From: Pseudomonas panipatensis
Lineage (GTDB): Bacteria > Pseudomonadota > Gammaproteobacteria > Pseudomonadales > Pseudomonadaceae
DNA length: 64,000 nucleotides
Assembly (NCBI RefSeq): GCF_900099785.1
Contig: NZ_FNDS01000004.1
Span: forward strand, 124,001 to 188,000
Reading direction: 5' to 3'
Shown: positions 50,922-59,354 of the stretch, in pieces
Position numbering within the stretch: position 1 is the first letter of the stretch
How the letters are laid out: every line of letters begins with the position of its first letter
The notes under the pieces: model-generated
What the model was told of the DNA's origin: nothing
The model's database searches: none
Seen by the model: the letters and a program-made list of their open reading frames with translations, nothing else
Translations under genes and position numbers: made by a program

Positions 50922-51809
50922 TCAGGCCACGCGCAGTTGCAGCGCGCTCTTGAAGGCGCTGGGGCTGAGCTGCGTGTGCTTGCGGAAGAAGCGGCTGAAA
51001 TAGCCCAGGTCGGCAAAGCCCAGGTCGTGGGCGATCTCCTTCACGCTCAGGCTGGAATGCGCGAGCTGGCGCTTGGCTTCGAGAATCAGCCGGGCATTGA
51101 TCACCGTCATCGGCGTCATCCCCAGTTGCTCCTGGCACAAGCGCCCGAGGGTCACCAGGGTGACGCCGAGCGCCTCGGCATAGCGCTTGAGCGGCCAGTG
51201 CTGGCGAAAGTGCGTGTCCACCAGCTCGCGGAACGCCTTGACCTGCTGCGCGCGACGGCCGCCGCCGCGCGGCAACGGCAGCGGCGCCGGCACGTCCAGG
51301 CGGAACACCGCGATCACCAGCGCCAGCAACAGGGCCATGCTGCTGGCGACGTGTTCCTCCTCGCGGTTGTGGTACTCGGCCTGCAGCGCCCGGAACAGCG
51401 GCCGCAGCGGGTCCTCGGCCTGGCGCCAGCGCGGCAGCGCGATCACCTGGGGTTGGCGCAGGCGCGGCAATTGCGCCGGGGCGAGGATGCCGGTGATCGA
51501 CTCCAGCGGATGCTGCTCGGCGGTGACCACGCAGCCGGACACCTTGCCCGCCCAGCGGAAGCCGTGCACCACCAGCGCCGGCACGAGGATCACGCAGGGC
51601 GCCTCGACCGTCAGCCGCTCGCTGTCGAACGCCACCTCGCCCGCGCCGCTCTGCACATAAAGGATCTGCAGCAGGCTGTCATGGCGATGGGCGTCGATCA
51701 CCCAGTCATAGGCACCGGAACGGATGGAAATCGGCTCGACATGCAGCGACTGGTGCCACACCGGTTGAGCCTGCTCGCCATACAAGGCATAGCTGGGGAT
51801 CTTGTTCAT
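50922..51809 (-). CDS. AraC-family regulator (HpaA/PobR-like) of the adjacent SDR-flavoprotein block
   Basis: 295 residues from the ATG at 51809 (MNKIPSYALYGEQAQPVWHQSLHVEPI). N-terminal cupin-type sensor with DAHRHDSLLQILYVQSGAGEV, C-terminal HTH pair AEALGVTLVTLGRLCQEQLGMTPM and VKEIAHDLGFADLGYFSRFFRKHTQLSPSAF. This architecture is shared by HpaA and PobR, which sense phenolic acids. Divergent from the SDR gene at 52142, so it is the likely activator of the SDR-flavoprotein-NIPSNAP-MFS unit. Confidence 0.82.
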   Translation of the reverse strand: MNKIPSYALYGEQAQPVWHQSLHVEPISIRSGAYDWVIDAHRHDSLLQILYVQSGAGEVAFDSERLTVEAPCVILVPALVVHGFRWAGKVSGCVVTAEQHPLESITGILAPAQLPRLRQPQVIALPRWRQAEDPLRPLFRALQAEYHNREEEHVASSMALLLALVIAVFRLDVPAPLPLPRGGGRRAQQVKAFRELVDTHFRQHWPLKRYAEALGVTLVTLGRLCQEQLGMTPMTVINARLILEAKRQLAHSSLSVKEIAHDLGFADLGYFSRFFRKHTQLSPSAFKSALQLRVA

Positions 51810-52141
51810 TATTTTTCCCACGCTGAAAAAGCAGTCGAGGCCGGGCGTCGGGGCAGGCAGCCCCGGCACGGCTCGTCATGACGCTTTCTTAACCGCGCCG
51901 GCCGCCGCGGTCAAACCCGCTGACCGCTCCACGACGGCCCGAAGGCACGGGCGCAAGCCACGCCGCGCAAGGCCTGCGCCCCTGTCCGGGGGGCCGGCGA
52001 AGCGCTGCATTTTGTCGTTTATGTCTAGCCGCTTGAGGGTTTTGTCCATTCTGCGCGGGCGTCCTGGCGAGCATCCTTCAGGCCATCGAAGTGGTCCGGC
52101 CGGCACTTCGTGCTCCGTTTGCCTGATGCTGAGACTCCCTC
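51810..52141. promoter_or_regulatory. Divergent region AraC / SDR with TTTTGTC direct repeat
   Basis: 332 bases without a gene. TTTTGTC occurs twice in direct orientation, at 52010-52016 and 52040-52046, 30 bases apart and about 100-130 bases before the SDR start; AraC proteins often bind such direct repeats. The region is otherwise GC-rich and I could not fix promoters. Confidence 0.35.
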
Positions 52142-52978
52142 ATGACCGACAACAAGAATCCCTCCACCGCCTGGCTGCAACTCGACGATGCCGTCTGCGT
52201 GGTCACCGGCGCCGCCGGCGGTATCGGCCGCGCCATCGCCCGCGGGCTGATCGAACAGAAGGCTCGCCTGGTTCTGCTCGACCGCGACCAGGCGGGCTGC
52301 GCCCAGTTCGCCGACGCGCTGTCCGCCGAGTTCGACCGCGAAGTGCTCGCCCTGGGCTGCGACATCGCCGAGCCGGACAGCGTGCGCGCCGCCGCCGCGA
52401 CAATGGAAAGCCGCTTCGGCGCCTGCGACGTGCTGATCAACAACGCCAGCGTGCTGCGCCCCGGCGCCCTCGAAGAAATCAGCCTGGAACACTGGAACCA
52501 GTTGCTGGCGGTGAACCTGAGCGGCTACCTGCTGTGCGCCCAGGCGTTCGGCCGCGGCATGCTCGCCCGCCGCACCGGGCGCCTGGTGCACATCGCCTCC
52601 ATCGCCGCGCAGTTCCCGCAGACCTGGAGCGGCGCCTACAGCGCGGCCAAGGGCGCGGTCTGCCTGCTCTCGCGCCAGCTCGCCGCCGAGTGGGGCCCGC
52701 GCGGGATACGCAGCAACGTGATCTGCCCGGGAATGATCCGCACGCCGCTGTCCGCCGCCTTCTACGCCGACCCCGCGGTCGAGGCGGCGCGCACGGCGAT
52801 GACCGCCAACCGCCGCATCGGCGAGCCGCAGGACATCGCCAACGCCGCGCTGTTCCTCGCCAGCCCGCGCGCCGACTACGTCAACGGCGCCGAACTGACG
52901 GTGGATGGCGGCTTCGGCTCGATGCTCATGGACCTGGTGCCGCGCCCCGGCTTCCAGTCGCCGCTGGCCAAGGCCTGA
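52142..52978 (+). CDS. SDR-family dehydrogenase (cyclic alcohol dehydrogenase-like)
   Basis: 278 residues; cofactor motif TGAAGGIG at 22-29, Asp47 in LVLLDRDQ favours NAD, catalytic Ser153, Tyr166, Lys170 (YSAAK), and C-terminal YVNGAELTVDGGFG. It begins a unit with a ketosteroid-dehydrogenase-like flavoprotein 55 bases downstream. A likely step is oxidation of a ring hydroxyl to a ketone for the flavoprotein to desaturate. Codons 3-7 contain ACAACAAGAA, a candidate Hfq/Crc site. Confidence 0.8.
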   Translation: MTDNKNPSTAWLQLDDAVCVVTGAAGGIGRAIARGLIEQKARLVLLDRDQAGCAQFADALSAEFDREVLALGCDIAEPDSVRAAAATMESRFGACDVLINNASVLRPGALEEISLEHWNQLLAVNLSGYLLCAQAFGRGMLARRTGRLVHIASIAAQFPQTWSGAYSAAKGAVCLLSRQLAAEWGPRGIRSNVICPGMIRTPLSAAFYADPAVEAARTAMTANRRIGEPQDIANAALFLASPRADYVNGAELTVDGGFGSMLMDLVPRPGFQSPLAKA

Positions 52979-53033
52979 GACTCCCGGCCCGGCGGGCCAT
53001 CCGCCGCCCACTTTTCAGCGCGAGAGAGCTGCA

Positions 53034-54767
53034 ATGAACGACACCCAACAAGACCCACGCGGCGTGCTGCGCTGCGACCTACTGGTGGTCGGCGCCGGCG
53101 CCGGCGGCCTGGCCACGGCGATCACCGCGAAGAAACACGGCCTCCATGTGATCGTCGTCGAGAAGGCCGAACGCTTCGGCGGCACCACCGCGTTTTCCGG
53201 CGGCGTGCTGTGGATTCCCGGCAATGACCTTTGCCAGCGCGACCCCCGGGAAAGCCACGAACGCGCGCTGCAGTACCTGCGCCACGAGGCCGGCGCGCAC
53301 TTCGACGAAGACGCCGCGCGAGCCTTTCTCGAAGAAGGACCGAAGATGGTCGAGTTCTTCCGCCGCGAAACCGAGGTGCAGTTCGTCCCCACCCTGTACC
53401 CCGACTACCACCCCGATGCGCCCGGCGGCGTCGCGATCGGCCGCTCGATCCTGGCCAAGCCCTTCGATATCCGCCGCCTCGGGGCCGACATGGCGCGCCT
53501 GCGCCCGCCGCTGAAGACCATCACCTTCATCGGCATGATGTTCAACTCGTCGAACGCCGATCTGAAGCACTTCTTCAATGCCACCCGCTCGCTGACCTCG
53601 TTCCTCTACGTGGCGCGGCGCCTGGCCACCCACCTCAAGGAGCTGCTGCTGTATCGCCGCGGCATCCAGGTCACCAGCGGCAACGCCCTCGCCGCGCGCC
53701 TGGCCAAATCGGCGCTGGACCTGGGCATCCCGATCCTCACCGGCACGGCGCTGCGCGAGCTGCTGAGCGAGGATGGGCGGGTCTGCGGCGCGCGGGTCGG
53801 CGACGGCCAGCGGATCGAGGCCAGGCACGTGGTGCTGGCCTGCGGCGGCTTCTCCCACGACCGCCAACGCCTGGCCGAGGTCTACCCGCACCTGCGCCGC
53901 GGCGGCGAACACCTGTCGCCGGTGCCCGTCGAGAACAGCGGCGACGGCGTGCGCCAGGCCGAGCGGCTGGGCGCGCAGCTGCAACTGGACTATCCCCAGG
54001 CGGCGGCCTGGATGCCGGTGTCGCGGGTGCCGCTGGGCAACGCTTTCGGCGTCTTCCCGCACCTGCTGGATCGCTACAAGCCCGGCGTGATCGGGGTGCT
54101 GCGCAACGGGCAACGCTTCACCAACGAATCCGACTCCTACCACGATGTCGGCGCCGCCATGCTCAAGGCCTGTGCCGGCGAGCGGGAGACCGCCATGTGG
54201 CTGGTCTGCGACCAGGCGACGCTGTCCAAGTACGGCCTCGGCTATGTGAAGCCGGCCCCCATGCCGCTGCGCCCGCACCTGCGCAACGGCTATCTGATCA
54301 AAGGACGGACCCTCGCCGAGCTGGCGGCCAACGCCGGCATAGACGCCCAGGGACTGGAGCGCACGGTGCAGCGCTACAACCTCGGTGCGGTGCGCGGCGA
54401 AGACCCTGAATTCGCCCGCGGCAGCACGGCGTTCAACCGCTACCTCGCCGACCCGCAGCACACACCGAACCCCTGCGTGGCGCCGCTGGCGAAAGGGCCG
54501 TTCTATGCGGTGAAGGTGCTGATGGGCGACCTCGGCACCTTCGATGGCCTGCGCACCAGCCTGGTCGGTGAAGTGCTGGACCAGGCCGGCCAGGCGATTC
54601 CCGGCCTCTATGCGGTGGGTAACGACCGCGCCAGCGTGATGGGCGGCAATTACCCCGGCGCCGGCATCACCCTGGGGCCGATCATGACCTTCGCCTACAT
54701 CACCGGCCGCCACCTGGCCGGCGCCTATCCGGCCGCGCAGCGCCTGAGCCCGCGCAGGAGCGCCTGA
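53034..54767 (+). CDS. FAD-dependent 3-ketosteroid-delta1-dehydrogenase-like flavoprotein
   Basis: 577 residues. FAD site LLVVGAGAGGLATAITAKKHG (16-36) and EKAERFGGTTAFSGGVLWIPGN; C-terminal GNDRASVMGGNYPGAGITLGPIMTFAYITGRHLAG, where Tyr-Pro-Gly-Ala-Gly matches the active-site Tyr and Gly of KstD enzymes. The family introduces double bonds next to a ring ketone: ketosteroids, or 4-oxocyclohexanecarboxylate on the way to 4-hydroxybenzoate. No steroid genes lie nearby, so a small alicyclic ketone is likelier. Its stop is directly followed by the NIPSNAP gene start. Confidence 0.8.
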   Translation: MNDTQQDPRGVLRCDLLVVGAGAGGLATAITAKKHGLHVIVVEKAERFGGTTAFSGGVLWIPGNDLCQRDPRESHERALQYLRHEAGAHFDEDAARAFLEEGPKMVEFFRRETEVQFVPTLYPDYHPDAPGGVAIGRSILAKPFDIRRLGADMARLRPPLKTITFIGMMFNSSNADLKHFFNATRSLTSFLYVARRLATHLKELLLYRRGIQVTSGNALAARLAKSALDLGIPILTGTALRELLSEDGRVCGARVGDGQRIEARHVVLACGGFSHDRQRLAEVYPHLRRGGEHLSPVPVENSGDGVRQAERLGAQLQLDYPQAAAWMPVSRVPLGNAFGVFPHLLDRYKPGVIGVLRNGQRFTNESDSYHDVGAAMLKACAGERETAMWLVCDQATLSKYGLGYVKPAPMPLRPHLRNGYLIKGRTLAELAANAGIDAQGLERTVQRYNLGAVRGEDPEFARGSTAFNRYLADPQHTPNPCVAPLAKGPFYAVKVLMGDLGTFDGLRTSLVGEVLDQAGQAIPGLYAVGNDRASVMGGNYPGAGITLGPIMTFAYITGRHLAGAYPAAQRLSPRRSA

Positions 54768-55085
54768 ATGAACGTCATCGACCACCGTCTCTACACCATC
54801 CGCCCGCGCGGCATGGCCGAGTTCCTCGAGATCTTCGACCGCCTGGCGCTGCCCGTGCTGCGGCGCCATCTCGGCGAGCCGCTGGGCTTCTACGTCAGCA
54901 GCATCGGTCCGCTCAACCAGGTGCTGCACCTGTGGGGCTACCAGAGCCTGGATGACTTCGAAAGACGCTCGGCGGCGCGCGATGCCGACCCCGACTTCCC
55001 GGCGTACCTGCAAGCCTCGGCGCACCTGGTGATCGCCCAGGAAACGCGCATCCTGCGCCCGGCCGACCTGCCCAGCCTGCGCTGA
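54768..55085 (+). CDS. NIPSNAP-family protein
   Basis: 105 residues of a ferredoxin-like dimeric alpha/beta barrel: MNVIDHRLYTIRPRGMAEFLEIFDRL, GEPLGFYVSSIGPLNQVLHLWGYQSLDDFERR, and a C-terminal EETRIL-like strand. The ATG abuts the stop of the flavoprotein gene with no base between, so translation is coupled. Bacterial NIPSNAP proteins are frequent companions of KstD-like and SDR enzymes in ring-compound clusters. Function unknown. Confidence 0.82.
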   Translation: MNVIDHRLYTIRPRGMAEFLEIFDRLALPVLRRHLGEPLGFYVSSIGPLNQVLHLWGYQSLDDFERRSAARDADPDFPAYLQASAHLVIAQETRILRPADLPSLR

Positions 55086-55158
55086 GCGAGCGCCAGCACA
55101 CAAAACACACGGAGGAACCGCCCCCCCTGCCCTTGCGCCGCCAACGGCCGCAGCACCG

Positions 55159-55169
55159 AACAATAACAA
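55159..55169 (+). promoter_or_regulatory. Putative Hfq/Crc site upstream of the MFS gene
   Basis: AACAATAACAA, an exact match to AACAANAACAA, 45 bases before the GTG start. Rather far from the start for simple ribosome blocking. Confidence 0.45.
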
Positions 55170-55213
55170 CAGCGACGCGGCGCCACGGCCCGCGTCGACA
55201 CGAGGTGAAGACT

Positions 55214-56566
55214 GTGAACACACAACGAGCAATCGACGTACGCCAACTGATCAACGACCGTCCGCTGGGTGCCTACCAGCTCTGGGTGGTCTTCCTCGGC
55301 TTCCTGATCATCGGCCTGGATGGCCTGGACGTCGCCATCATGGGCTTCATCGCCCCGCAACTGAAAGCCGACTGGAACCTCTCCACGCAGGCCCTGGGGC
55401 CGGTGCTGAGCGCGGCGCTGGTCGGCCTGGCGGCGGGCGCGCTGATCGCCGGTCCGCTCGCCGATCGCTTCGGGCGCCGCATCGTGCTGGTCAGCAGCGT
55501 GTTCTTCTTCGGTTTCTGGACACTGGCCACGGCCTTCTCCAGCGACGTCACGCAGATGGTCATCCTGCGCCTGCTCACCGGCCTCGGCCTGGGCGCGGCG
55601 ATGCCCAACGCCAGCACCCTGGTCTCCGAGTTCGCCCCGGACAAGCGGCGCTCCTTCCTGGTCACCGTGGCCTTCGCCGGCTTTTCCGCAGGCGCCGCCG
55701 GCGGCGGCTTCCTGTCCGCCTGGATGATCCCGGCGTTCGGCTGGCACAGCATGTTGCTCTTCGGCGGCGCGCTGCCGCTGCTGGTGGCGCCGCTGCTGTG
55801 GCTGCTGCTGCCGGAGTCGATCAGTTTCCTGGTCGCCCAGGGCGCGCCCGCCGCGCGGGTCCGGCGGATCGTCGAGCGCATCGCGCCCGGCGCCAGCTCG
55901 GCGCAATCGCATTTCTGCCTGCCGTCGGCGCCGGTCACGGCGAAGACCTCGGTGGGGCTGATCCTGTCGCCGCACTACCGCTTCGGCACCCTGATGGTCT
56001 GGGCCGGCTACTTCCTCGCGCTGTTCCTGGTCTACCTGTTCAGTAGCTGGCTGCCGATGCTGGTGAAGGAAGGCGGTGGCTATGGCGTCGGCGAGGCGGC
56101 CCTGGTCACCGCGCTGTTCCAGATCGGCGGTCCGGCCGGCGCGCTGTTCGTCGGTTGGTCGATGGACCGTTTCAACCCCTACAAGGTGCTGGTGCTGGCC
56201 TTCGCCGGCAGCGCCGCGCTGATCTTCTGCATCGGCCAGGCCACCACGCATTTCCTGCTGCTCTGCGTGTTCGCCTGCGGGATCGGTTTCGGCCTCAACG
56301 GCACCAGCGTCGGCATGAATGCCCTGGCCACCTGCTTCTACCCGACCCAGGCGCGAGCCACCGGCGCCAGCTGGATGAGCGGCATCGGCCGCTTCGGCGC
56401 GATTCTCAGCGCCTTCGCCGGCGCGCAGATGATGGCCCTAGGCTGGAGCTTCCCGCAGATGTTCGCCGCGCTGACCCTGCCGGCCCTGCTCGGCGCCCTG
56501 GTCATCGCCGCCAAGGGGCTCGCCCGGCAGCGCCGGCCGCAGGCCCTGGGCGCCGTCAGCCGCTGA
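55214..56566 (+). CDS. MFS transporter, aromatic acid:H+ symporter (AAHS) family
   Basis: 450 residues from the GTG at 55214 (NTQRAIDVRQLINDRPLGAYQ), with GAGGTGA five bases upstream. The segment LWVVFLGFLIIGLDGLDVAIMGFIAPQL and GPLADRFGRRIVL are typical of AAHS carriers such as PcaK, BenK and VanK. The Asp in LDGLDVAIMG is the conserved residue needed for transport. Last gene of the SDR-flavoprotein-NIPSNAP-MFS unit; an aromatic or alicyclic carboxylic acid is the probable substrate. Confidence 0.85.
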   Translation: MNTQRAIDVRQLINDRPLGAYQLWVVFLGFLIIGLDGLDVAIMGFIAPQLKADWNLSTQALGPVLSAALVGLAAGALIAGPLADRFGRRIVLVSSVFFFGFWTLATAFSSDVTQMVILRLLTGLGLGAAMPNASTLVSEFAPDKRRSFLVTVAFAGFSAGAAGGGFLSAWMIPAFGWHSMLLFGGALPLLVAPLLWLLLPESISFLVAQGAPAARVRRIVERIAPGASSAQSHFCLPSAPVTAKTSVGLILSPHYRFGTLMVWAGYFLALFLVYLFSSWLPMLVKEGGGYGVGEAALVTALFQIGGPAGALFVGWSMDRFNPYKVLVLAFAGSAALIFCIGQATTHFLLLCVFACGIGFGLNGTSVGMNALATCFYPTQARATGASWMSGIGRFGAILSAFAGAQMMALGWSFPQMFAALTLPALLGALVIAAKGLARQRRPQALGAVSR

Positions 56567-56603
56567 ACGCGTGGCGCATGGGCGGGGCGGCTGGCCGCCT
56601 CGC

Positions 56604-57017
56604 TCAGAAGTCCACCTTGCCGCGCCCGGCCTTGATCGAGCCGCGCTTGTTCTTGGCATCCAGCCGGCGCGTCTTCGAGCCCAGCGTCGGGCGCGTCGGA
56701 CGGCGCGCCTTCTGCACCTTGGCCACGCTGCGGATCAGCTCGGCCAGGCGCTGCAGCGCATCCTCGCGGTTCTGCTCCTGGGTGCGGTACTGCTGGGCCT
56801 TGATCACCACCACGCCATCGCCGCTGATGCGCTGGTCACGCAAGGCCAACAGGCGCTCCTTGTAGAACGCCGGCAGCGACGAGCGGTGGATATCGAAGCG
56901 CAGGTGCACCGCGCTGGAGACCTTGTTGACGTTCTGCCCGCCGGCGCCCTGGGCGCGGATGGCGGTCAGTTCGATCTCGCTGTCGGGAATCTCGACGCTG
57001 TTGGAAATGCTCAGCAT
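56604..57017 (-). CDS. arfB: Alternative ribosome-rescue factor ArfB
   Basis: Peptidyl-tRNA hydrolase that frees stalled ribosomes. 137 residues from the ATG at 57017 ([15 protein letters not shown]). The catalytic GGQ is at 26-28 ([22 protein letters not shown] is the family core, given in part). The C-terminal tail is Lys/Arg-rich ([18 protein letters not shown]), as needed to enter the mRNA channel. Convergent with the MFS gene. I recall it next to mliC in P. aeruginosa. Confidence 0.93.
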   Translation of the reverse strand: MLSISNSVEIPDSEIELTAIRAQGAGGQNVNKVSSAVHLRFDIHRSSLPAFYKERLLALRDQRISGDGVVVIKAQQYRTQEQNREDALQRLAELIRSVAKVQKARRPTRPTLGSKTRRLDAKNKRGSIKAGRGKVDF

Positions 57018-57109
57018 GACGGTGGCTTCGTGCGGGGGAAGCCCAAGGATATCGCGAGCGCGGCGGCAGCGCGCGCAGCGGTTGCGGCGCGCGCCCGCCG
57101 GCTGAGGTC

Positions 57110-57487
57110 TCAGCGTTCCTTGCAGGCCACGCCGTCGGCCGGCTCGCCGCCCTTCCAGTCCTTGTACAGGGTGGCCTGGTCGGCCTTGGTCCACCAGATG
57201 TACTGGCCGGCGGCGTACTTGGCGCCGGAGGCGGAGATGACGTTGGCGAAGACCAGGCTGGCGCTGTCGCTGACCGGCACCACGGCCAGGTGGTTATCGC
57301 CCTTGTTCAGGTACTGGACGCTGAATTTGCGGCCGTCCTCGCACTTGTAGTCGACACTGCGCGAATCCAGCTTGGCGTCGCCGGGCAGGACCAGGGCATC
57401 CACCGGCGGCGCTTTCTTTTCTCCGCCGCCGCAGGCGACCAGCAGCACCGGCACGGCGGCCAGCAACAGCACATAGGCTTTGTTCAT
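57110..57487 (-). CDS. mliC: Membrane-bound C-type lysozyme inhibitor MliC (lipoprotein)
   Basis: 125 residues from the ATG at 57487 ([19 protein letters not shown]); AGAGG seven bases upstream favours this over the ATG six bases earlier. Lipobox LVAC with Cys19. The C-terminal domain has [17 protein letters not shown] and [19 protein letters not shown], the MliC/PliC fold that blocks the lysozyme active site. Outer-membrane or periplasmic. Same strand as arfB and aroP but separate units. Confidence 0.88.
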   Translation of the reverse strand: MNKAYVLLLAAVPVLLVACGGGEKKAPPVDALVLPGDAKLDSRSVDYKCEDGRKFSVQYLNKGDNHLAVVPVSDSASLVFANVISASGAKYAAGQYIWWTKADQATLYKDWKGGEPADGVACKER

Positions 57488-57592
57488 GAACATCCCTCTG
57501 ACGAAAACGTGGCCTTGTCACTCTAGTCAAGGATCGCCGCCGGGGGAAACGGCCCGGCCCGCCGAACAACCTCGGCGGCCGGACCCTGCGCT

Positions 57593-59002
57593 TCACTCGG
57601 CCAGGGCCAGGGCCCGGTGCGCCAGCGACGGACGCTTCAGGCGATAGCAGGCGAACATCGCCAGCAGCCACAGCGGAATGGCATAGACCGAGACCTGGAT
57701 GCCCGGGGTGAGCAGCATGACGCCCAGGATGAAGACCACGAAACCCAGGCACAGCCAGTTGCCCAGCGGGTACCAGAGCGCGCGGAAGGCGCTGCGCACG
57801 CCGCGCCGCTCCTGCTGCGCGCGGAATTTCAGGTGGGCCAGGCTGATCATCGCCCAGTTGATCACCAGCGCCGCCACCACCAGCGACATCAGCAGCTCCA
57901 GGGCGCGCGCCGGGATCAGGTAGTTGACCAGCACGGCGAGGAAAGTCACCGCCGCCGACACCAGCAGGGCGCGCACCGGCACGCCACGGCCGTCGACCTT
58001 GGCCAGCGCCTGGGGCGCGTCGCCCTGCTCGGCCAGCCCGACCAGCATGCGCCCGTTGCAGTAGGTGCCGCTGTTGTAGACCGACAGCGCCGCGGTGAGC
58101 ACCACGAAGTTGAGAACGTGCGCGGCGGTGTCGCTGCCGATCATCGAGAAGATCTGCACGAAGGGGCTGCCGCTGTAGGCATCGCCGGACGCGCCGAGGG
58201 TCTGCAGCAAGTTATCCCAGGGGGTCAGCGAGAGCAGCACGGCCAGGGCGCCGACGTAGAACAGCAGGATGCGGTAGATCACCTGGTTGATCGCCTTGGG
58301 GATCACCGTCTTCGGCTGGTCGGCCTCGGCGGCGGTAAAGCCGAGCATCTCCAGGCCACCGAAGGAGAACATGATGATCGCCATGGCCATCACCAGCCCC
58401 TTGATGCCGTTGGGGAAGAAGCCGCCGTGGCTCCACAGGTTGCTCACCGACGCCTGCGCGCCGCCGTGGCCGCTGAGCAGCAGCCAGCTGCCGAGGGCGA
58501 TCATGCCGAGGATCGCGGCCACCTTGATGATGGCGAACCAGAACTCCGCCTCGCCGAAGGCTTTCACGTTGAACAGGTTGATGGCGTTGACCAGCACGAA
58601 GAACAGCGCGGCGCTGGCCCAGGCCGGCACGTCCGGCCACCAGTAGTGGATGTACTTGCCGACCGCGGTCAGCTCGGACATGCCGACCAGGATGTACAGC
58701 ACCCAGCAGTTCCAGCCGGAGAGGAAGCCGGCGAAGCCGCCCCAGTACTTGTGCGCAAAGTGGCTGAAGGAGCCGGCCACCGGCTCCTCGACGATCATCT
58801 CGCCGAGCTGGCGCATGATCAGGAAGGCGATGAAGCCGGCGATGGCGTAGCCGAGCAGCATCGAGGGGCCGGCCGATTTGAGCACCCCGGCGGAACCGAG
58901 GAAGAGGCCGGTGCCGATGGCGCCGCCGAGGGCGATCAGTTGGATATGGCGATTCTTCAGGCCGCGCTGGAGCTGGCCTGCGTGCTGGGTATCACGCGAC
59001 AT
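57593..59002 (-). CDS. aroP: Aromatic amino acid permease AroP
   Basis: APC-superfamily transporter of 469 residues with 12 membrane segments, from the ATG at 59002 (MSRDTQHAGQLQRGLKNRH) with AAAGGTGA upstream. LIALGGAIGTGLFLGSAGVLKSAGPS and the TAAEADQP segment are hallmarks of the AroP/PheP/ProY group. The tandem PhhR boxes upstream and the linkage to phh genes point to phenylalanine/tyrosine uptake. The leader has AACAACAA overlapping the ribosome site region (59013-59021), a candidate Hfq/Crc target. Confidence 0.85.
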   Translation of the reverse strand: MSRDTQHAGQLQRGLKNRHIQLIALGGAIGTGLFLGSAGVLKSAGPSMLLGYAIAGFIAFLIMRQLGEMIVEEPVAGSFSHFAHKYWGGFAGFLSGWNCWVLYILVGMSELTAVGKYIHYWWPDVPAWASAALFFVLVNAINLFNVKAFGEAEFWFAIIKVAAILGMIALGSWLLLSGHGGAQASVSNLWSHGGFFPNGIKGLVMAMAIIMFSFGGLEMLGFTAAEADQPKTVIPKAINQVIYRILLFYVGALAVLLSLTPWDNLLQTLGASGDAYSGSPFVQIFSMIGSDTAAHVLNFVVLTAALSVYNSGTYCNGRMLVGLAEQGDAPQALAKVDGRGVPVRALLVSAAVTFLAVLVNYLIPARALELLMSLVVAALVINWAMISLAHLKFRAQQERRGVRSAFRALWYPLGNWLCLGFVVFILGVMLLTPGIQVSVYAIPLWLLAMFACYRLKRPSLAHRALALAE

Positions 59003-59189
59003 GGCGTCACCTTTTGTTGTTATCTGTGACGGATCGGGCCCGCGCGGCTCGTGACCGCGCGGCATGCAAGGCTGTGGGCGCCGCCGTCGGGTCGAGCGGC
59101 CGGGGCGGAGCAGGCGCCATCACAGCCGTTGCCCGAGGCTCGGACAAGCCCGTCGGCCGTGCCTGGCCACCCGGCAACGGGCCGCCAAG

Positions 59190-59207
59190 CGGAAAGTTTC
59201 CGTTACG
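59190..59207 (-). promoter_or_regulatory. PhhR box 1 upstream of aroP
   Basis: CGGAAA-GTTTCC-GTTACG on the plus strand, a degenerate TGTAAA-N6-TTTACA. It lies in the 352-base divergent region 59003-59354 between aroP and an AraC gene, which holds no gene but also a CCGCGCGG inverted repeat near 59040-59060. Confidence 0.5.
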
Positions 59208-59250
59208 CTCGCAGCAACGGCAGAGCCGGCGCGGATTCGCCGCGTACAGC

Positions 59251-59268
59251 CGTAAAGCCTGCGTTACA
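59251..59268 (-). promoter_or_regulatory. PhhR box 2 upstream of aroP
   Basis: CGTAAA-GCCTGC-GTTACA, two mismatches from TGTAAA-N6-TTTACA. It is 61 bases from box 1, about six helical turns, so two dimers could sit on one face of the DNA. Confidence 0.65.
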
Positions 59269-59354
59269 GACCGGTGCGCCAGCCTTCCAGGGCAGATGCA
59301 TCGCCAGGCGCGCGCGGCTACCATGCGCAACGTCCCCCCAACCCTGGTGCTGCC

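Noticed and set aside
53034-54767. Steroid degradation enzyme
   Set aside because: The fold matches KstD but no other steroid genes are present; a smaller ring ketone is more likely.
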